From: Bog-473 sp963764305
GTDB lineage: Bacteria > Actinomycetota > Acidimicrobiia > Acidimicrobiales > RAAP-2
NCBI GenBank assembly: GCA_963764305.1
Contig: CAVXSD010000005.1
Location: 1 to 64,000, forward strand
Reading direction: 5' to 3'
DNA length: 64,000 bases
Part shown: one piece after another, positions 8,382 through 17,034 of the stretch
Numbering within the stretch: the first letter of the stretch is position 1
How the letters are laid out: each line of letters opens with the position of its first letter
The notes under the pieces: model-generated
Database searches by the model: none
What the model was told of the DNA's origin: nothing
The model's input: the letters and a program-made list of their open reading frames with translations, nothing else
Translations under genes and position numbers: made by a program

Positions 8382-9560
8382 TCAGAACTCGACTCGAAAT
8401 TTGGGCTGGAAGGTCACCGTCGTTGGACGGATGCCGGCGATGCGGTCGACTCGGTAGCTCCGAAGCTGTCCGTAATCGTTGACGACGAAGAGGATCAGGT
8501 TGCCGTCTTGGGTGTAGCGCAGTGAGTACGGCTCGACTCGCCGTGATCCCCATCGCCCGTTCTCGGCTCGGTAGTCGATGTCGACCTTCAGGCGGTTGAC
8601 TCCGGCATAGCGGAGCAACTCGAGAGGGACGCCGAGCCTCCACGATGTTATGGCCTTGGGCGCCTCCCAGCCGGAGTCAAGTTTGCCGAGCGAAGCTCGG
8701 GGCAGCTCGACGATGCGCAGCGTTCCTGCCAGCCAGCCGAAGACATCGTCCAGGGTCGACCAGAAGTCGGCGAAAGGTGGCAGGGGCCGAGGGAGTTGGT
8801 GGCCGAGCATGTTCTCCCATTCGCCTTCGATCTCCTCTCGGAACGGCGACGTGCGGATGGTGTCGATGGTCGGAACGTCGATCTCGGCGTGGCTGCACTT
8901 GCGGTTGAGCACAGCGCTCACCGCCTGGCTCCTTCCGATGAGATCTGGGTGGCGGTGCATGTGGACCACGTCGTAGAGATCACGCGGCCGGCAGCGTTCC
9001 GCCAGTGCTCGCAGCTTCTCTCCTAACAATTCGGTGAGCGAATAAGACATTACGGCTTCCACTGGCAGAGGCGCATCGCTATAGGGGTGTCCGATGGGTC
9101 GCAGTTCGGGACGTTCGACGAGGACTTCATCGGTGGTGATGTCGAGCTTCATCTTGGGTGACGTCGGTTGTGGGTTCGGACCTTGATAGGCGATTCTTCC
9201 TTGAGTGGTGGGACGCCCTCGTCGGTTCCGTCTGCGCTGGAATGACTGGTCGTCGAGCATCAGCTCGATCCCTGACTCCTCGAGGAGCCATTCGGCGATC
9301 TCCCCGAAGATGCGCTGCAGATCGTCGGGTTCGTCGGCACCGCCTTCTATGACGGTGAAGTCAAGGTCTTCGGAGAACCGGAACGTCTCGTAGTAGCACT
9401 TGCGAAGGCAAGTTCCGCCCTTGAATATCCACCTCTCGGCGAGGGCGGGGTGATGTGCGATCCCCGCCAGCAGCCAGCCGAGGACGTAGTCCTTCTCGAT
9501 GACGCTGATATCGAGGGTCCATTCGGCCCGGAGCTGCTGGAGGTCGCGCTTGGGGATCAC
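8382..9560 (-). CDS. AbiEii-type nucleotidyltransferase toxin with C-terminal WYL-like domain
   Basis: A 392-residue protein. The N-terminal part has the AbiEii/AbiGii nucleotidyltransferase motifs: KGGTCLRK at about 47-54 and RFSEDLDF at about 61-68, plus SYSLTELLGEKLRAL and CRPRDLYDV typical of the family. AbiEii toxins modify tRNA or use NTPs to arrest growth and give phage resistance. Residues after about 310 read LKVDIDYRAENGRWGSRRVE, PYSLRYTQDGNLILFVVND and YRVDRIAGIRPT, resembling a WYL sensor domain, which is not part of classical AbiEii. Four bases overlap the antitoxin gene upstream. It lies beside cassette A, a usual place for addiction genes in islands. Confidence 0.85.
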   Translation of the reverse strand: MIPKRDLQQLRAEWTLDISVIEKDYVLGWLLAGIAHHPALAERWIFKGGTCLRKCYYETFRFSEDLDFTVIEGGADEPDDLQRIFGEIAEWLLEESGIELMLDDQSFQRRRNRRGRPTTQGRIAYQGPNPQPTSPKMKLDITTDEVLVERPELRPIGHPYSDAPLPVEAVMSYSLTELLGEKLRALAERCRPRDLYDVVHMHRHPDLIGRSQAVSAVLNRKCSHAEIDVPTIDTIRTSPFREEIEGEWENMLGHQLPRPLPPFADFWSTLDDVFGWLAGTLRIVELPRASLGKLDSGWEAPKAITSWRLGVPLELLRYAGVNRLKVDIDYRAENGRWGSRRVEPYSLRYTQDGNLILFVVNDYGQLRSYRVDRIAGIRPTTVTFQPKFRVEF

Positions 9561-10372
9561 GCTGGCTCCACCGGGGTGATCGAAACGTTGACCCGCAGAC
9601 CCCAGCGCATGGACCGTCGACCGCCTTTGGGTCCCTGCGGATCGAGGGCAGAGATGCCAGCAGAGACGCGTGCTTGGCAGGCGGTGATCAGATCGGGTCG
9701 GTCGCGACCAAGTGCTTCGACGATATAGCCGAGGCGCTTGAAGACAGCTCGGTTCCCGAGGCGGTCGCCGTAGTCGAGGAGGGTGAGGGGATCATGCTCA
9801 TCGAGGTAGGCATCGGTGATCTCAGCTGCGTGGCGGATGCCGCCAGCGAGTCTTGGGTCATCGAGCGCATCGATCACGGTCCGTGCTGGGTCGGCAAAGC
9901 GAAGTCGGGTCCCGTCTTGCCACTCGCTCTTGGTTCCCCAGCTCAGGGCGGTTTCGGTCGCATGGGCGACTAGGTAGGCATGGTCGAGGAGGCTGACCTT
10001 TGAAGAACGGACCCTGGCGGTCGTCTTGAGGACCGTCGTGCGGAACACCTGATCGGTGAGCGCCCAATGGTTGGCCGACGTCCAGCCGGTGAAGTAGCAA
10101 GGAGCCCACACCGCCGCGGCCACGATTAAGGCGTCTTCTGACCATGCGGCGGGGTTGGCGGCCTCGACGGGTACTCCGATGTACATACCGCGACGGACCC
10201 GGCGGACCCAGCCATCTGCGGCCCAGCGGGAGAGGCGCTTGGCCGCAGAGTCAGCATCGACGCCCAGAACGTCGGTGACGAGGGCGGGCGTGATGAACCT
10301 GCTGCCCGAACCGAACACCGCTGCGAGCTCGGCCCGGCCCTTCCCCGAGATACCTGATGCAAATTCCGACAT
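9557..10372 (-). CDS. AbiEi-type antitoxin / transcriptional regulator
   Basis: A 271-residue partner of the downstream toxin, overlapping it by four bases. An N-terminal winged-helix segment (about residues 25-65, VTDVLGVDADSAAKRLSRWA then GWVRRVRRGMYIGVP) is followed by the AbiEi middle domain (YFTGWTSANHWALTDQ, SKVSLLDHAYLVAHATETAL, LRFADPARTVIDALDDPRLA). AbiEi proteins neutralise AbiEii by a type IV mechanism and repress their own promoter; an inverted repeat lies 31 bases upstream of this start. Family assignment is strong. Confidence 0.85.
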   Translation of the reverse strand: MSEFASGISGKGRAELAAVFGSGSRFITPALVTDVLGVDADSAAKRLSRWAADGWVRRVRRGMYIGVPVEAANPAAWSEDALIVAAAVWAPCYFTGWTSANHWALTDQVFRTTVLKTTARVRSSKVSLLDHAYLVAHATETALSWGTKSEWQDGTRLRFADPARTVIDALDDPRLAGGIRHAAEITDAYLDEHDPLTLLDYGDRLGNRAVFKRLGYIVEALGRDRPDLITACQARVSAGISALDPQGPKGGRRSMRWGLRVNVSITPVEPA

Positions 10373-10400
10373 CCTTAGACCGACACCTCCGTTCCAAAGG

Positions 10401-10423
10401 GAATATCTGGATCAAGGATATCA
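10401..10423 (-). promoter_or_regulatory. Candidate AbiEi operator
   Basis: ATATC (10403-10407) and GATAT (10417-10421) form an inverted repeat with a 9-nt spacer just upstream of the antitoxin start at 10372. Position fits negative autoregulation known for AbiEi proteins. From here to 10660 I see no other feature. Confidence 0.35.
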
Positions 10424-10661
10424 GTAACGTCGCCATACCGACACATCCCTTGTTGAGAATTACCGGCTTACGGATATCGCTCCTCGGGCGTGGGGGCGTC
10501 AATTGTCCGCGGGACATTGGAACGTCCACCTCACCCAGCCATGGTTGCCCACCGGGAAAAGGTTGGCAGCCGGATGTTCGTCACGGTGGGGAACGCGCGT
10601 TTCTCTGCCACGTGCGGCTTCGCGTCTCTTAATCGACGAGCCTGCATCCAGACGACTGGAT

Positions 10662-10693
10662 TTGACAACCTAAACTTCTACTGTAAACTTACA
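10662..10693 (+). promoter_or_regulatory. TetR-gene promoter with overlapping operator
   Basis: TTGACA (10662-10667), a 16-bp spacer and TAAACT (10684-10689) make a good promoter. The inverted repeat TGTAA-AC-TTACA (10682-10693) overlaps the -10 box, a typical arrangement for an autorepressing TetR-family protein. Confidence 0.6.
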
Positions 10694-10809
10694 TCACAAG
10701 CTAACAATGAAAGCGTAGATATGGTGCTGAAGTTCAAGGTTCTGTTCGCGGAGTTCGTCGCCGCAACCCACGTGGCCAAGGTGATCGACTGCGAGAAGAG
10801 ATCGTCGCC

Positions 10810-11340
10810 GTGGCAAGCGAGTTGATCGCAGAGTCCGGCGACGCAGATCAGCTCTCGCTTCGGGCAGTTGCCAACAGGATTGGCATCGCTGCGCCATCGA
10901 TCTATCGCCACTTCGCCGATGTTGAGCACTTGAAGATGGCTGTGGTCGAGCGAAGCTTCGCTACCTTCAGCGAGGCGCGAGATATTGCCAGCGCGTCAAT
11001 CACCGACCCGGTCGAGGCACTACAAGCGCGCTGCCGAACGTACTGCAGGTTCGCGCTGGAGTACCCGGGACCGTACAGGTTCATGTTCAGCCATCAAGCT
11101 CCTCCGGCGAACCCGCCCGAACCCAATGCTGCATTCAAGGCGCTCGCCCATTCCATAGAACGATGCCAAGAAGCCGGTAGAGCACGTGCAACCGACGACC
11201 CGTTCTACCTTGCTGCCCAAGTATGGGCGCACCTGCACGGATTGGTGCTACTCCGCATGAATCAGCCCGACTTTCCGTGGCCTGCCTCGGCTGAGGAAAT
11301 GGCGGAACAATCCGTCGCCCGACTGCTCATCCTCGATTGA
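10810..11340 (+). CDS. TetR-family regulator (WHG-type C-terminal domain), start disturbed
   Basis: The frame open from GTG 10810 encodes 176 residues. The helix-turn-helix reads LSLRAVANRIGIAAPSIYRH, and the C-terminal domain contains AAQVWAHLHGLVLLRMNQPD, as in the WHG group. Upstream, the same frame continues as DRLREEIVAVASEL, the usual first helix, but has no start codon. An ATG at 10721 lies in another frame just behind the promoter. A one-base frameshift between 10721 and 10780 is therefore likely, with the true protein starting near 10721. It probably represses itself and the DUF998 gene behind it. Ligand unknown. Confidence 0.8.
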   Translation: MASELIAESGDADQLSLRAVANRIGIAAPSIYRHFADVEHLKMAVVERSFATFSEARDIASASITDPVEALQARCRTYCRFALEYPGPYRFMFSHQAPPANPPEPNAAFKALAHSIERCQEAGRARATDDPFYLAAQVWAHLHGLVLLRMNQPDFPWPASAEEMAEQSVARLLILD

Positions 11341-11476
11341 ATCCCGCGCCGCGTAGCACGCCGCGAATGGTCGCCTCGCAGTCCGTACGAAACACAGTCT
11401 TACCTCGTCAACAACCCAAATGGAGACATACGTGACAACGACTTCAACTTTGCAGCCCGAACCGAACCCTGCTCCC
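11256..11476 (+). repeat. Direct repeat copy 1 (tetR 3' end, spacer, DUF998 start)
   Basis: This segment spans the end of the tetR gene, the spacer and the GTG start region of the DUF998 gene. It is repeated with a modest number of changes at 12369-12592 in front of the ABC transporter. Confidence 0.85.
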
Positions 11477-12236
11477 ATCGGCGTTGATGTACTACATGAT
11501 CCGCCACGAACAAGCGTGGGAAGCGATCGCCTACGATTGCTCACCCCGGGATCGCGCGCTCACCGAGCTCTGTTGACCGCCGCTCTTATCGGCGGTCTTG
11601 CTCTTCAACCTGACGGTCTGGGTCGACGGCTTCTTTCGCCCTGGGTACAACGCCTTTCGCCAACCCGAGAGTGCGCTGAGCCTCGGACCGGGAGGCTGGG
11701 TCCAAATCACGAACTTCATTGTTTTCGGAATCCTCAACCTCTGCTTCGCACTGGCATTGCGAAAAACACTCGCCCCTGGCCGAGGATCAACCTGGGGCCC
11801 CGTCCTGCAGGGTATCGCCGGTCTCAGCATGATCATCGTCGGCATCTTCGTCGAGGATCCCTCTAAGGGATACCCAATCGGGGTGGTGCGCCCGGTTTCA
11901 GCGACGCTCCATGGTTCGATCCATACATCGGCGACCTTCGTCGCCCTGATCGCGACCGTTGCGTTCCTGTTCGTCCTCGCCAGTCGACTCTCCGTCGAGC
12001 GGGGCTGGCGAGGGTGGCCGACCTGGCTGCGTACTGCGGCCGTGCTGATGATGGCACTCCTTGCCGCATTCGGAGTCGCCATGGCTGGCCACGGTCCGGC
12101 CGGTCTCTTCGAAAAGGCGGCAAGCATTGCGGTCACGGTGCCTGGGACGGTCTTCTTGATCCGCGTCCTGCGGCGCGGTGGGAGATTGCAGTATGCGGTA
12201 AGCCGTGACGTCGGGCAGCAGAAGGGCCGCTCCTAG
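11432..12236 (+). pseudogene. DUF998-family membrane protein, one frameshift
   Basis: Translation starts at GTG 11432 behind GGAG. The frame changes near 11590-11600, where HRALLTAALIGG passes into LLFNLTVWVDGFFRPGYNAF in another frame. The rest is open to 12236 and has four to five hydrophobic segments, including ITNFIVFGILNLCFALALRK, VLQGIAGLSMIIVGIFVEDP and FVALIATVAFLFVLASRLSV, as in DUF998 proteins. Function of the family is unknown. It follows the TetR gene in the same direction and is probably its target. Confidence 0.75.
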
Positions 12237-12368
12237 AGACCGGTCCTTCTGCACGCCATTCGTGGCGGGGCAAACCAGTGAATGGTCGGACAGTGAGTTA
12301 CGAGCCAAACGACCCACAATTCTGCTTGGTCATGGCGGGCGGACGAGCAGACGGTAGGGACGGAGCCA

Positions 12369-12592
12369 CATGAATCTGCCCGACTCTCCGTGCGCCTGCC
12401 TCGGTAGAGGAAATGGCGGAACAATCCGTCGCCCGACTGCTCATCCTCGGTTGAAGCCCGCGCCGCGTAGCACGCGGCGAATGGTCGCCTCGCAGTCCAT
12501 ACGAAACGCAGTCTTACCTAGGCAACAACGACTCAAATGGAGATATACGTGACAACGACTTCAACTTTGCACCCTGAACCGAATCCTGTCCC
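12369..12592 (+). repeat. Direct repeat copy 2, upstream of the ABC exporter
   Basis: It repeats 11256-11476, including a dead remnant of the tetR C-terminus and the DUF998 ribosome-binding site and start (GTGACAACGACTTCAACTTT), which soon hits a stop. It puts the DUF998 leader in front of the ABC genes. Confidence 0.85.
12461..12479 (+). terminator. GC-rich hairpin in the duplicated leader
   Basis: CGCCGCG (12461-12467), loop TAGCA and CGCGGCG (12473-12479) form a perfect 7-bp stem just after the remnant tetR stop. Copy 1 carries a related, imperfect version after the real tetR gene. There is no T tract, so it may be an mRNA 3' stabiliser or leader element rather than a true terminator. Confidence 0.35.
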
Positions 12593-12625
12593 CGTCCGAG
12601 AACGCCGATTCCCGACGCTGGACCA

Positions 12626-13440
12626 ATGAGGACTGCAACCGCGGACAGGACGGACCGATCGACCGTGGAGGGAGACCCGCATGACGCCTTGCCGCGTGCG
12701 GCGGTCAAGCTCGATGCCGTCACGAAGCGCTATGGCCGTCGCCGAAGTGGCACTGGGGCGTTGCGAGGAGTCACCGCCGCGTTCCCCCATGCGTCGTTCA
12801 GCGCGGTCATGGGCCTCTCGGGCTCGGGAAAGTCAACCCTCCTCCAGGTTGCCGCCGGCCTTGACCGTCCGACGTCGGGCGCCGTGCGCCTCGGCAGTAC
12901 CGACCTCAACGGCTTGAGCCGGCGCAAGCTGTCGATACTGCGTCGCGAGCGAGTCGGCTTCGTGTTCCAGGCGTTCAACCTCGTCCCGAGCCTCTCGGTG
13001 GCGGAGAACATCGCGTTGCCGCTCCGCCTCGACCATCGTCACGTCGACCGGCGCCACGTCGAGCAGCTCGCCGAGCGCGTCGGCATCGCTGGCCAGCTGC
13101 GGCGCCTTCCTGGAACGCTGTCGGGGGGCCAACAACAGCGCGTAGCGATCGCCCGGGCGTTGGTCGCACGACCAGAGGTGATCTTCGCCGACGAGCCCAC
13201 CGCAGCACTCGACCCGTACACCTCGGAGGCGATCGTCAGCCTGCTCCGCCAGGCCGTGGATGAGCTTCGTCAGACCGTCGTGGTGGTGACCCACGAGCCC
13301 ACTGTTGCCGCCCAAGCGGACCGGGTCTTGCTCCTCGACCGCGGAAAGCTCGTCGTCCAAATCGAGTCGCCGGACGCGGTCGAGCTCGCCGCGATCCTGC
13401 GGCGCCTCGGGGAAGCGGCGCATTCGGAGAGACGATCTCC
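12626..13440 (+). CDS. ABC transporter ATPase, MacB/LolD type
   Basis: About 270 residues from ATG 12626. Walker A is GLSGSGKST, the Q-loop is FVFQAFNLVPSLSVAENIAL, the signature LSGGQQQR, Walker B VIFADEPTAALDP, and VVVVTHEP gives the switch histidine. This set is typical of ATPases that serve FtsX-type permeases. The reading frame has no stop before the permease ATG at 13441, so either a natural ATPase-permease fusion exists or an indel removed the stop; a TGA would overlap that ATG in another frame. It is preceded by the duplicated leader. Confidence 0.85.
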
Positions 13441-15996
13441 GATGAGGCAACTCCTTGCTACCCTCAGGCACCGACCGGCGCCGATCGTCGGTATCCTCGT
13501 CGCGTTGACTGATTGCCGCCTCGGTCGTCATCTGGGCGTTCTCGGTCGGAGAAGCAGGGAAAAACTCGTCGGTCCCAGCCGAGCGCCTCGCAGCAACGAC
13601 CATCGTCGTCACGGGCAAGGCCGGACGTCGCGTTCACCTCCGGCAGCGGCCAAGACGCGACAACCGACATTCTCCCCCTCACGAGCTACCGACGTGTCCC
13701 CTCCACCGTGGCGACGGCACTCGGGAACATCCCCGGCGTACGCGATGCCGTCGCGGACCAGTCGGTGCCCATAGCACTTTCGCTGCCCAACGGCCAGGTA
13801 GCCACCAGGCACGAGCGCCGAGCCGCTCACCGGCTACGGCTGGCAGAGCGCGGTACTCACGCCCTTCAAGCTTCTTTCGGGTCACGCGCCGAGCGCTTCG
13901 AACCAGCTCGTGGTCGGTAGAGGTGTGGCCAGGTCCACCGGACTTGGCGTCGGCGACGAGATTCGTCTCATCGGCCAGCCGCTCCCTTCCTTCACCATCG
14001 TGGGCATCGCCGCTGCGCCGGCCGGCGACCCGGCGGGAACCTGGACGCTGTTCTTCTCCGGTCCTGAAGCCGCGGCCCTCTATGGCCATCCCGGCGAGGC
14101 GGACCTCATCGGCATCGTCGCCGGGCCCGGCGTCTCCTCTGCCCAGCTCACTTCCCGAGTGCGCGCGGCGCTCTCGGGACAACACCTCTCGGTGCTGAGT
14201 GGGAGATCCCGGGGGATAGCCGAGGACGTCGCCGCTGCGAGCGGCCTGTCGAACTTGTCGCTATTCGGTGGCGGTGCCGGCATGACCATCGTGCCCATCT
14301 CACTCTTCGTCGTCGCGAGCACCGTCGCCTTCTCGGTCGCCGAGCGGGCGCGCACGACGGCCCTTTTGCGCGCGGTCGGTGCCACGCCGGGTCAGGTCCG
14401 GCGCATGATCATGGTTGAGCTCGCCGCGCTCGGCGTCCTTGCCGGATTTCTCGCATACTTCCCTGGCACGTGGCTCGCATCGCTCTCGGTGCGTGGCCTG
14501 GTCGCCCACCAGTTCGCTCCACCCTCCGCGCGTGCTTGGACGAGCCCCGTGGAGCTTTGCCCTCGATCGCTGCGGCAGTGGTCGTCGCCGAACTCGCCGG
14601 CCTCTTCGCAGCCCGGCGGGCGAGCCGGATCCGCCCGGCCGCCGCGCTCAAAGAAGCGAGCATCGAGCGGCGCTTCCCGCGTCCCTTGCGCCTCGTCCTC
14701 GGCGTCGGCGCGCTCGGTGGGGGGGCGGTGCTCAGCGCGGTTGCCCTCCAGCAACCCGACCCTTCCCAGCAACAGAACCAGGCGCTGCTCGTACTCCTTG
14801 TCTTCATGGCCGGGATCGCCTTCCTCGGGCCCTACTTAATGGTGCTTGCCGAGCGGATTCTTCATCTGCCGCTCGTCCTCCTCGGCGGGACGTCGGGTCG
14901 CCTCGCCAGTGCCGACCTCCGAGCTCGTTCGCGTCGCATGGCGGCCGCCGCCATAGCGATCGCCCTGCCCGTCTGCTTCGCCGGCGCCATCTCGATCGTC
15001 GACGCCACCGCGATCCACGCCGCTACCACGCAAGGCCGCCAGCGTCTTGCGGCAAGCACTGTCGTCAGCGCGCCCGGTCCCGGGCTCAACCCATCGGTGC
15101 TTACAGCAATCGGCTCCGAGCCCGGCGTCACCGGCGCCATCGGTCTCGTACCGACGACGGTCTACGTTCCGTACCAAGGCGCCGAAAACGCTTCGGGCGA
15201 GGCCGTCACGCCCGGGCCCATCGGCTCCGTGTTGAACCTTGGGGTGACCGAGGGGAACCTGGCCCACTTCGGCGCGGGCGACGTCGCCGTGAGCAGTCTG
15301 ATCGCCGGGAGCGGCGCGATGGACGTCCACCTCGGACAGACCATCACCACCTACCTGGCAGACGGCACCGCGTATCGCGCAAAGATCACCGCCATCTTCT
15401 CCCGCTCCGCCGGCTTCGCGGACGTGCTCGTCCCGACCGGGGCTTCTGGGGGTGGGCATCTCGGTGCGAACAACCTCGAAGAAGTGCTCGTCGCCAGTAC
15501 ACCGCAGGCGAGCCCGGCGGCCTTGCGCTCGGCAATCAGCTCTCTCACGGCGCAGTACCAGGGCCTTCAGGTGAGCAGCCGGAGCGTGGCGAACGCCCAG
15601 TACGAACTGCTCAATTCGCAAACCTCCTACGCGAACAACCTCCTGCTGGCGCTCGTTGGACTGCTCGCCGCTGTAGCGCTGGTCAACATCCTTGTCGTGG
15701 CCACCCTGCAGGGACGAGAAGAGCTCTTGCTTCTGCGCAGGGTCGGCGCAACCGCCCGACAGCTCCTCGCCATGACGGTCCTTCGGGCGGCCGGCATAAC
15801 GCTCGTCGGTGTCGTGCTGGGCGCAGCTGCGCAGATCGCCGCAGTCGTCGCCGTGTCGAAGGCACTGGCGGGCTCCTCGATGCCCTACATACCCGTGGCA
15901 TCTGTAGGTGTCATCCTCGGGCTCGTCGTTCTCCTCGTGGGAATGGCGACGCTTGGCCCGACGCTGAGGCTGCTCGCGCGAACCGAGATTGGATAA
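13441..15996 (+). pseudogene. FtsX-like ABC permease with two FtsX domains, frameshifted
   Basis: About 850 codons. It starts with MRQLLATLRHRPAPIVGILV (first membrane segment), then an extracytoplasmic MacB-type domain whose pieces lie in different frames between 13510 and 13910. The first FtsX core is at about 14270-14520 (ISLFVVASTVAFSVAERART, LLRAVGATPGQVRRMI), a frame break follows near 14530, then a second extracytoplasmic domain and a second FtsX core at about 15640-15990 (LLLALVGLLAAVALVNILVV, LLLRRVGATARQLLAMTV). The 14550-15996 part is intact. The architecture matches large actinobacterial permeases that export lipids or peptides. Substrate unknown. Confidence 0.8.
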
Positions 15997-16075
15997 CAGG
16001 ACCATCGATCTCCAGCGGCGCGTCATCTTCCGCCAGCGCAATCACCTGGCTGCTGGCCGACGGAGCGTTGTCATT

Positions 16076-16482
16076 CCGTCGTCTGCCAGACATCAAGTGA
16101 CACGGCGTATCAGGCGTCGGATGATGTCCTGGCGGTCACCGGAGAATGTGATCGTCGCCAACAGAGCAGCGGAGCGATTCGCTCAGCGTTGCGAGAGCAT
16201 CCCGCTCGTACGTGAGTACCGATCGGCGAAAGAGACCCGAGAAGAGCCTCTCCGGCGTGACCTTACGTGACCTTATCGAGAGGGAAGGAGAGGGATCGTG
16301 AGGGAGGCTGAGGGGATCGAAACGCCGCTACCAGGAAAGTCCTCGGAAAGGGCCTGGTCAAAAGACTGAGAGCCACACGTTCGCAATGTAGAGGGCGAGG
16401 GTTCGAGTCCCTTCACCTCCACCAAAAGCCCAGGTCAGAGGCCAAAAGTGGGATCCCCCCAGAATCACCGAGCGCTACGTGG
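16076..16482 (+). repeat. Att cassette B (tRNA-Ala 3' half at 16377-16424)
   Basis: The left part (16076-16256) matches the left parts of cassettes C, D and F (CGTCGTCTGCC, GTGATCGTCGCCAA, GAGAGCATCCCGCTC). The tandem 10-mer arm GTGACCTTAC/GTGACCTTAT lies at 16257-16276, followed by a conserved 100-bp block (GAGAGGGAAGGAGAGGGATC onward). The tRNA-Ala 3' half from the anticodon stem to CCA follows, then the right segment with CCAGGTCAGAGG. No open frame is conserved among the copies. It reads as an island junction. Confidence 0.8.
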
Positions 16483-16741
16483 CTTTGCGTAGAGGTCGTC
16501 GCTGCGAAACGCTGATCCCCAACCAAAGGCCCTGGTCAAGGGAGTGAGGTTGGGAACCCCACAAGGTCATAGCCTTCAAGATCTGGCGCGTGACCTTACG
16601 TGACCTTATCGATTCTCAACCTGTTCAGCCCTGGCGGTCTCCCCGTGAGAGCGAAGCAAGGCGAGGGCTCAGGACACATTGGACGGGGTAGAAACTGGGG
16701 GACGGAACCGCACTTCAGGGGAGTGGAACACCCCCTCGACG
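16483..16741 (+). repeat. Second arm module between cassette B and the tRNA-Gly fragment
   Basis: A second tandem arm GTGACCTTAC/GTGACCTTAT lies at 16590-16609, followed by ATCGATTCTCAACCTGTTCA and GTGAGAGCGAAGCAAG, a segment shared with the partial cassette at 49405-49475. The stretch GGACGGGGTAGAAACTGGG with GGACGGAACCGCAC at 16681-16712 is repeated near 18530. No gene is seen. Confidence 0.65.
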
Positions 16742-16801
16742 GCGGAAATCACCACCTTGCCACGGTGAGGGTCGCGGGTTCGAATCCCGTCTTCCGCTCC
16801 A
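16742..16801 (+). pseudogene. tRNA-Gly(GCC)-like fragment lacking the D arm
   Basis: The 60-nt segment begins GCGGAA and ends CTTCCGCTCCA, so an acceptor stem can form. It has CACC-TTGCCAC-GGTG as anticodon arm with GCC and an intact T arm CGGG-TTCGAAT-CCCG. The D arm is absent and the anticodon loop ends in C rather than A. It looks like the 3' half of a tRNA-Gly left by integration or recombination, not a working tRNA. Confidence 0.65.
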
Positions 16802-17034
16802 ATAGAGGCCCTGGTGTCGCCGCCGCCAAGCATGGGCAACCCGCGGGGAGTACTGACTTTCTGGGGGAATCCGGGCAGGATCTATCGGTATAACACCCAC
16901 TGATGGGATCCAGTACATGGCGGCAACCACCAAAACGCTGCTCAACTCCTCGGTCACAGAGAATGAAAATGCGGATCCTGGTCGTATTCGCAATGTCGTC
17001 AGGTCCCGCGTGGTCCGGCCACATCGACCACGGT

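Noticed and set aside
14836..16041. Minus-strand 401-codon frame opposite the FtsX permease
   Set aside because: Antisense shadow; the plus strand has recognisable FtsX motifs.
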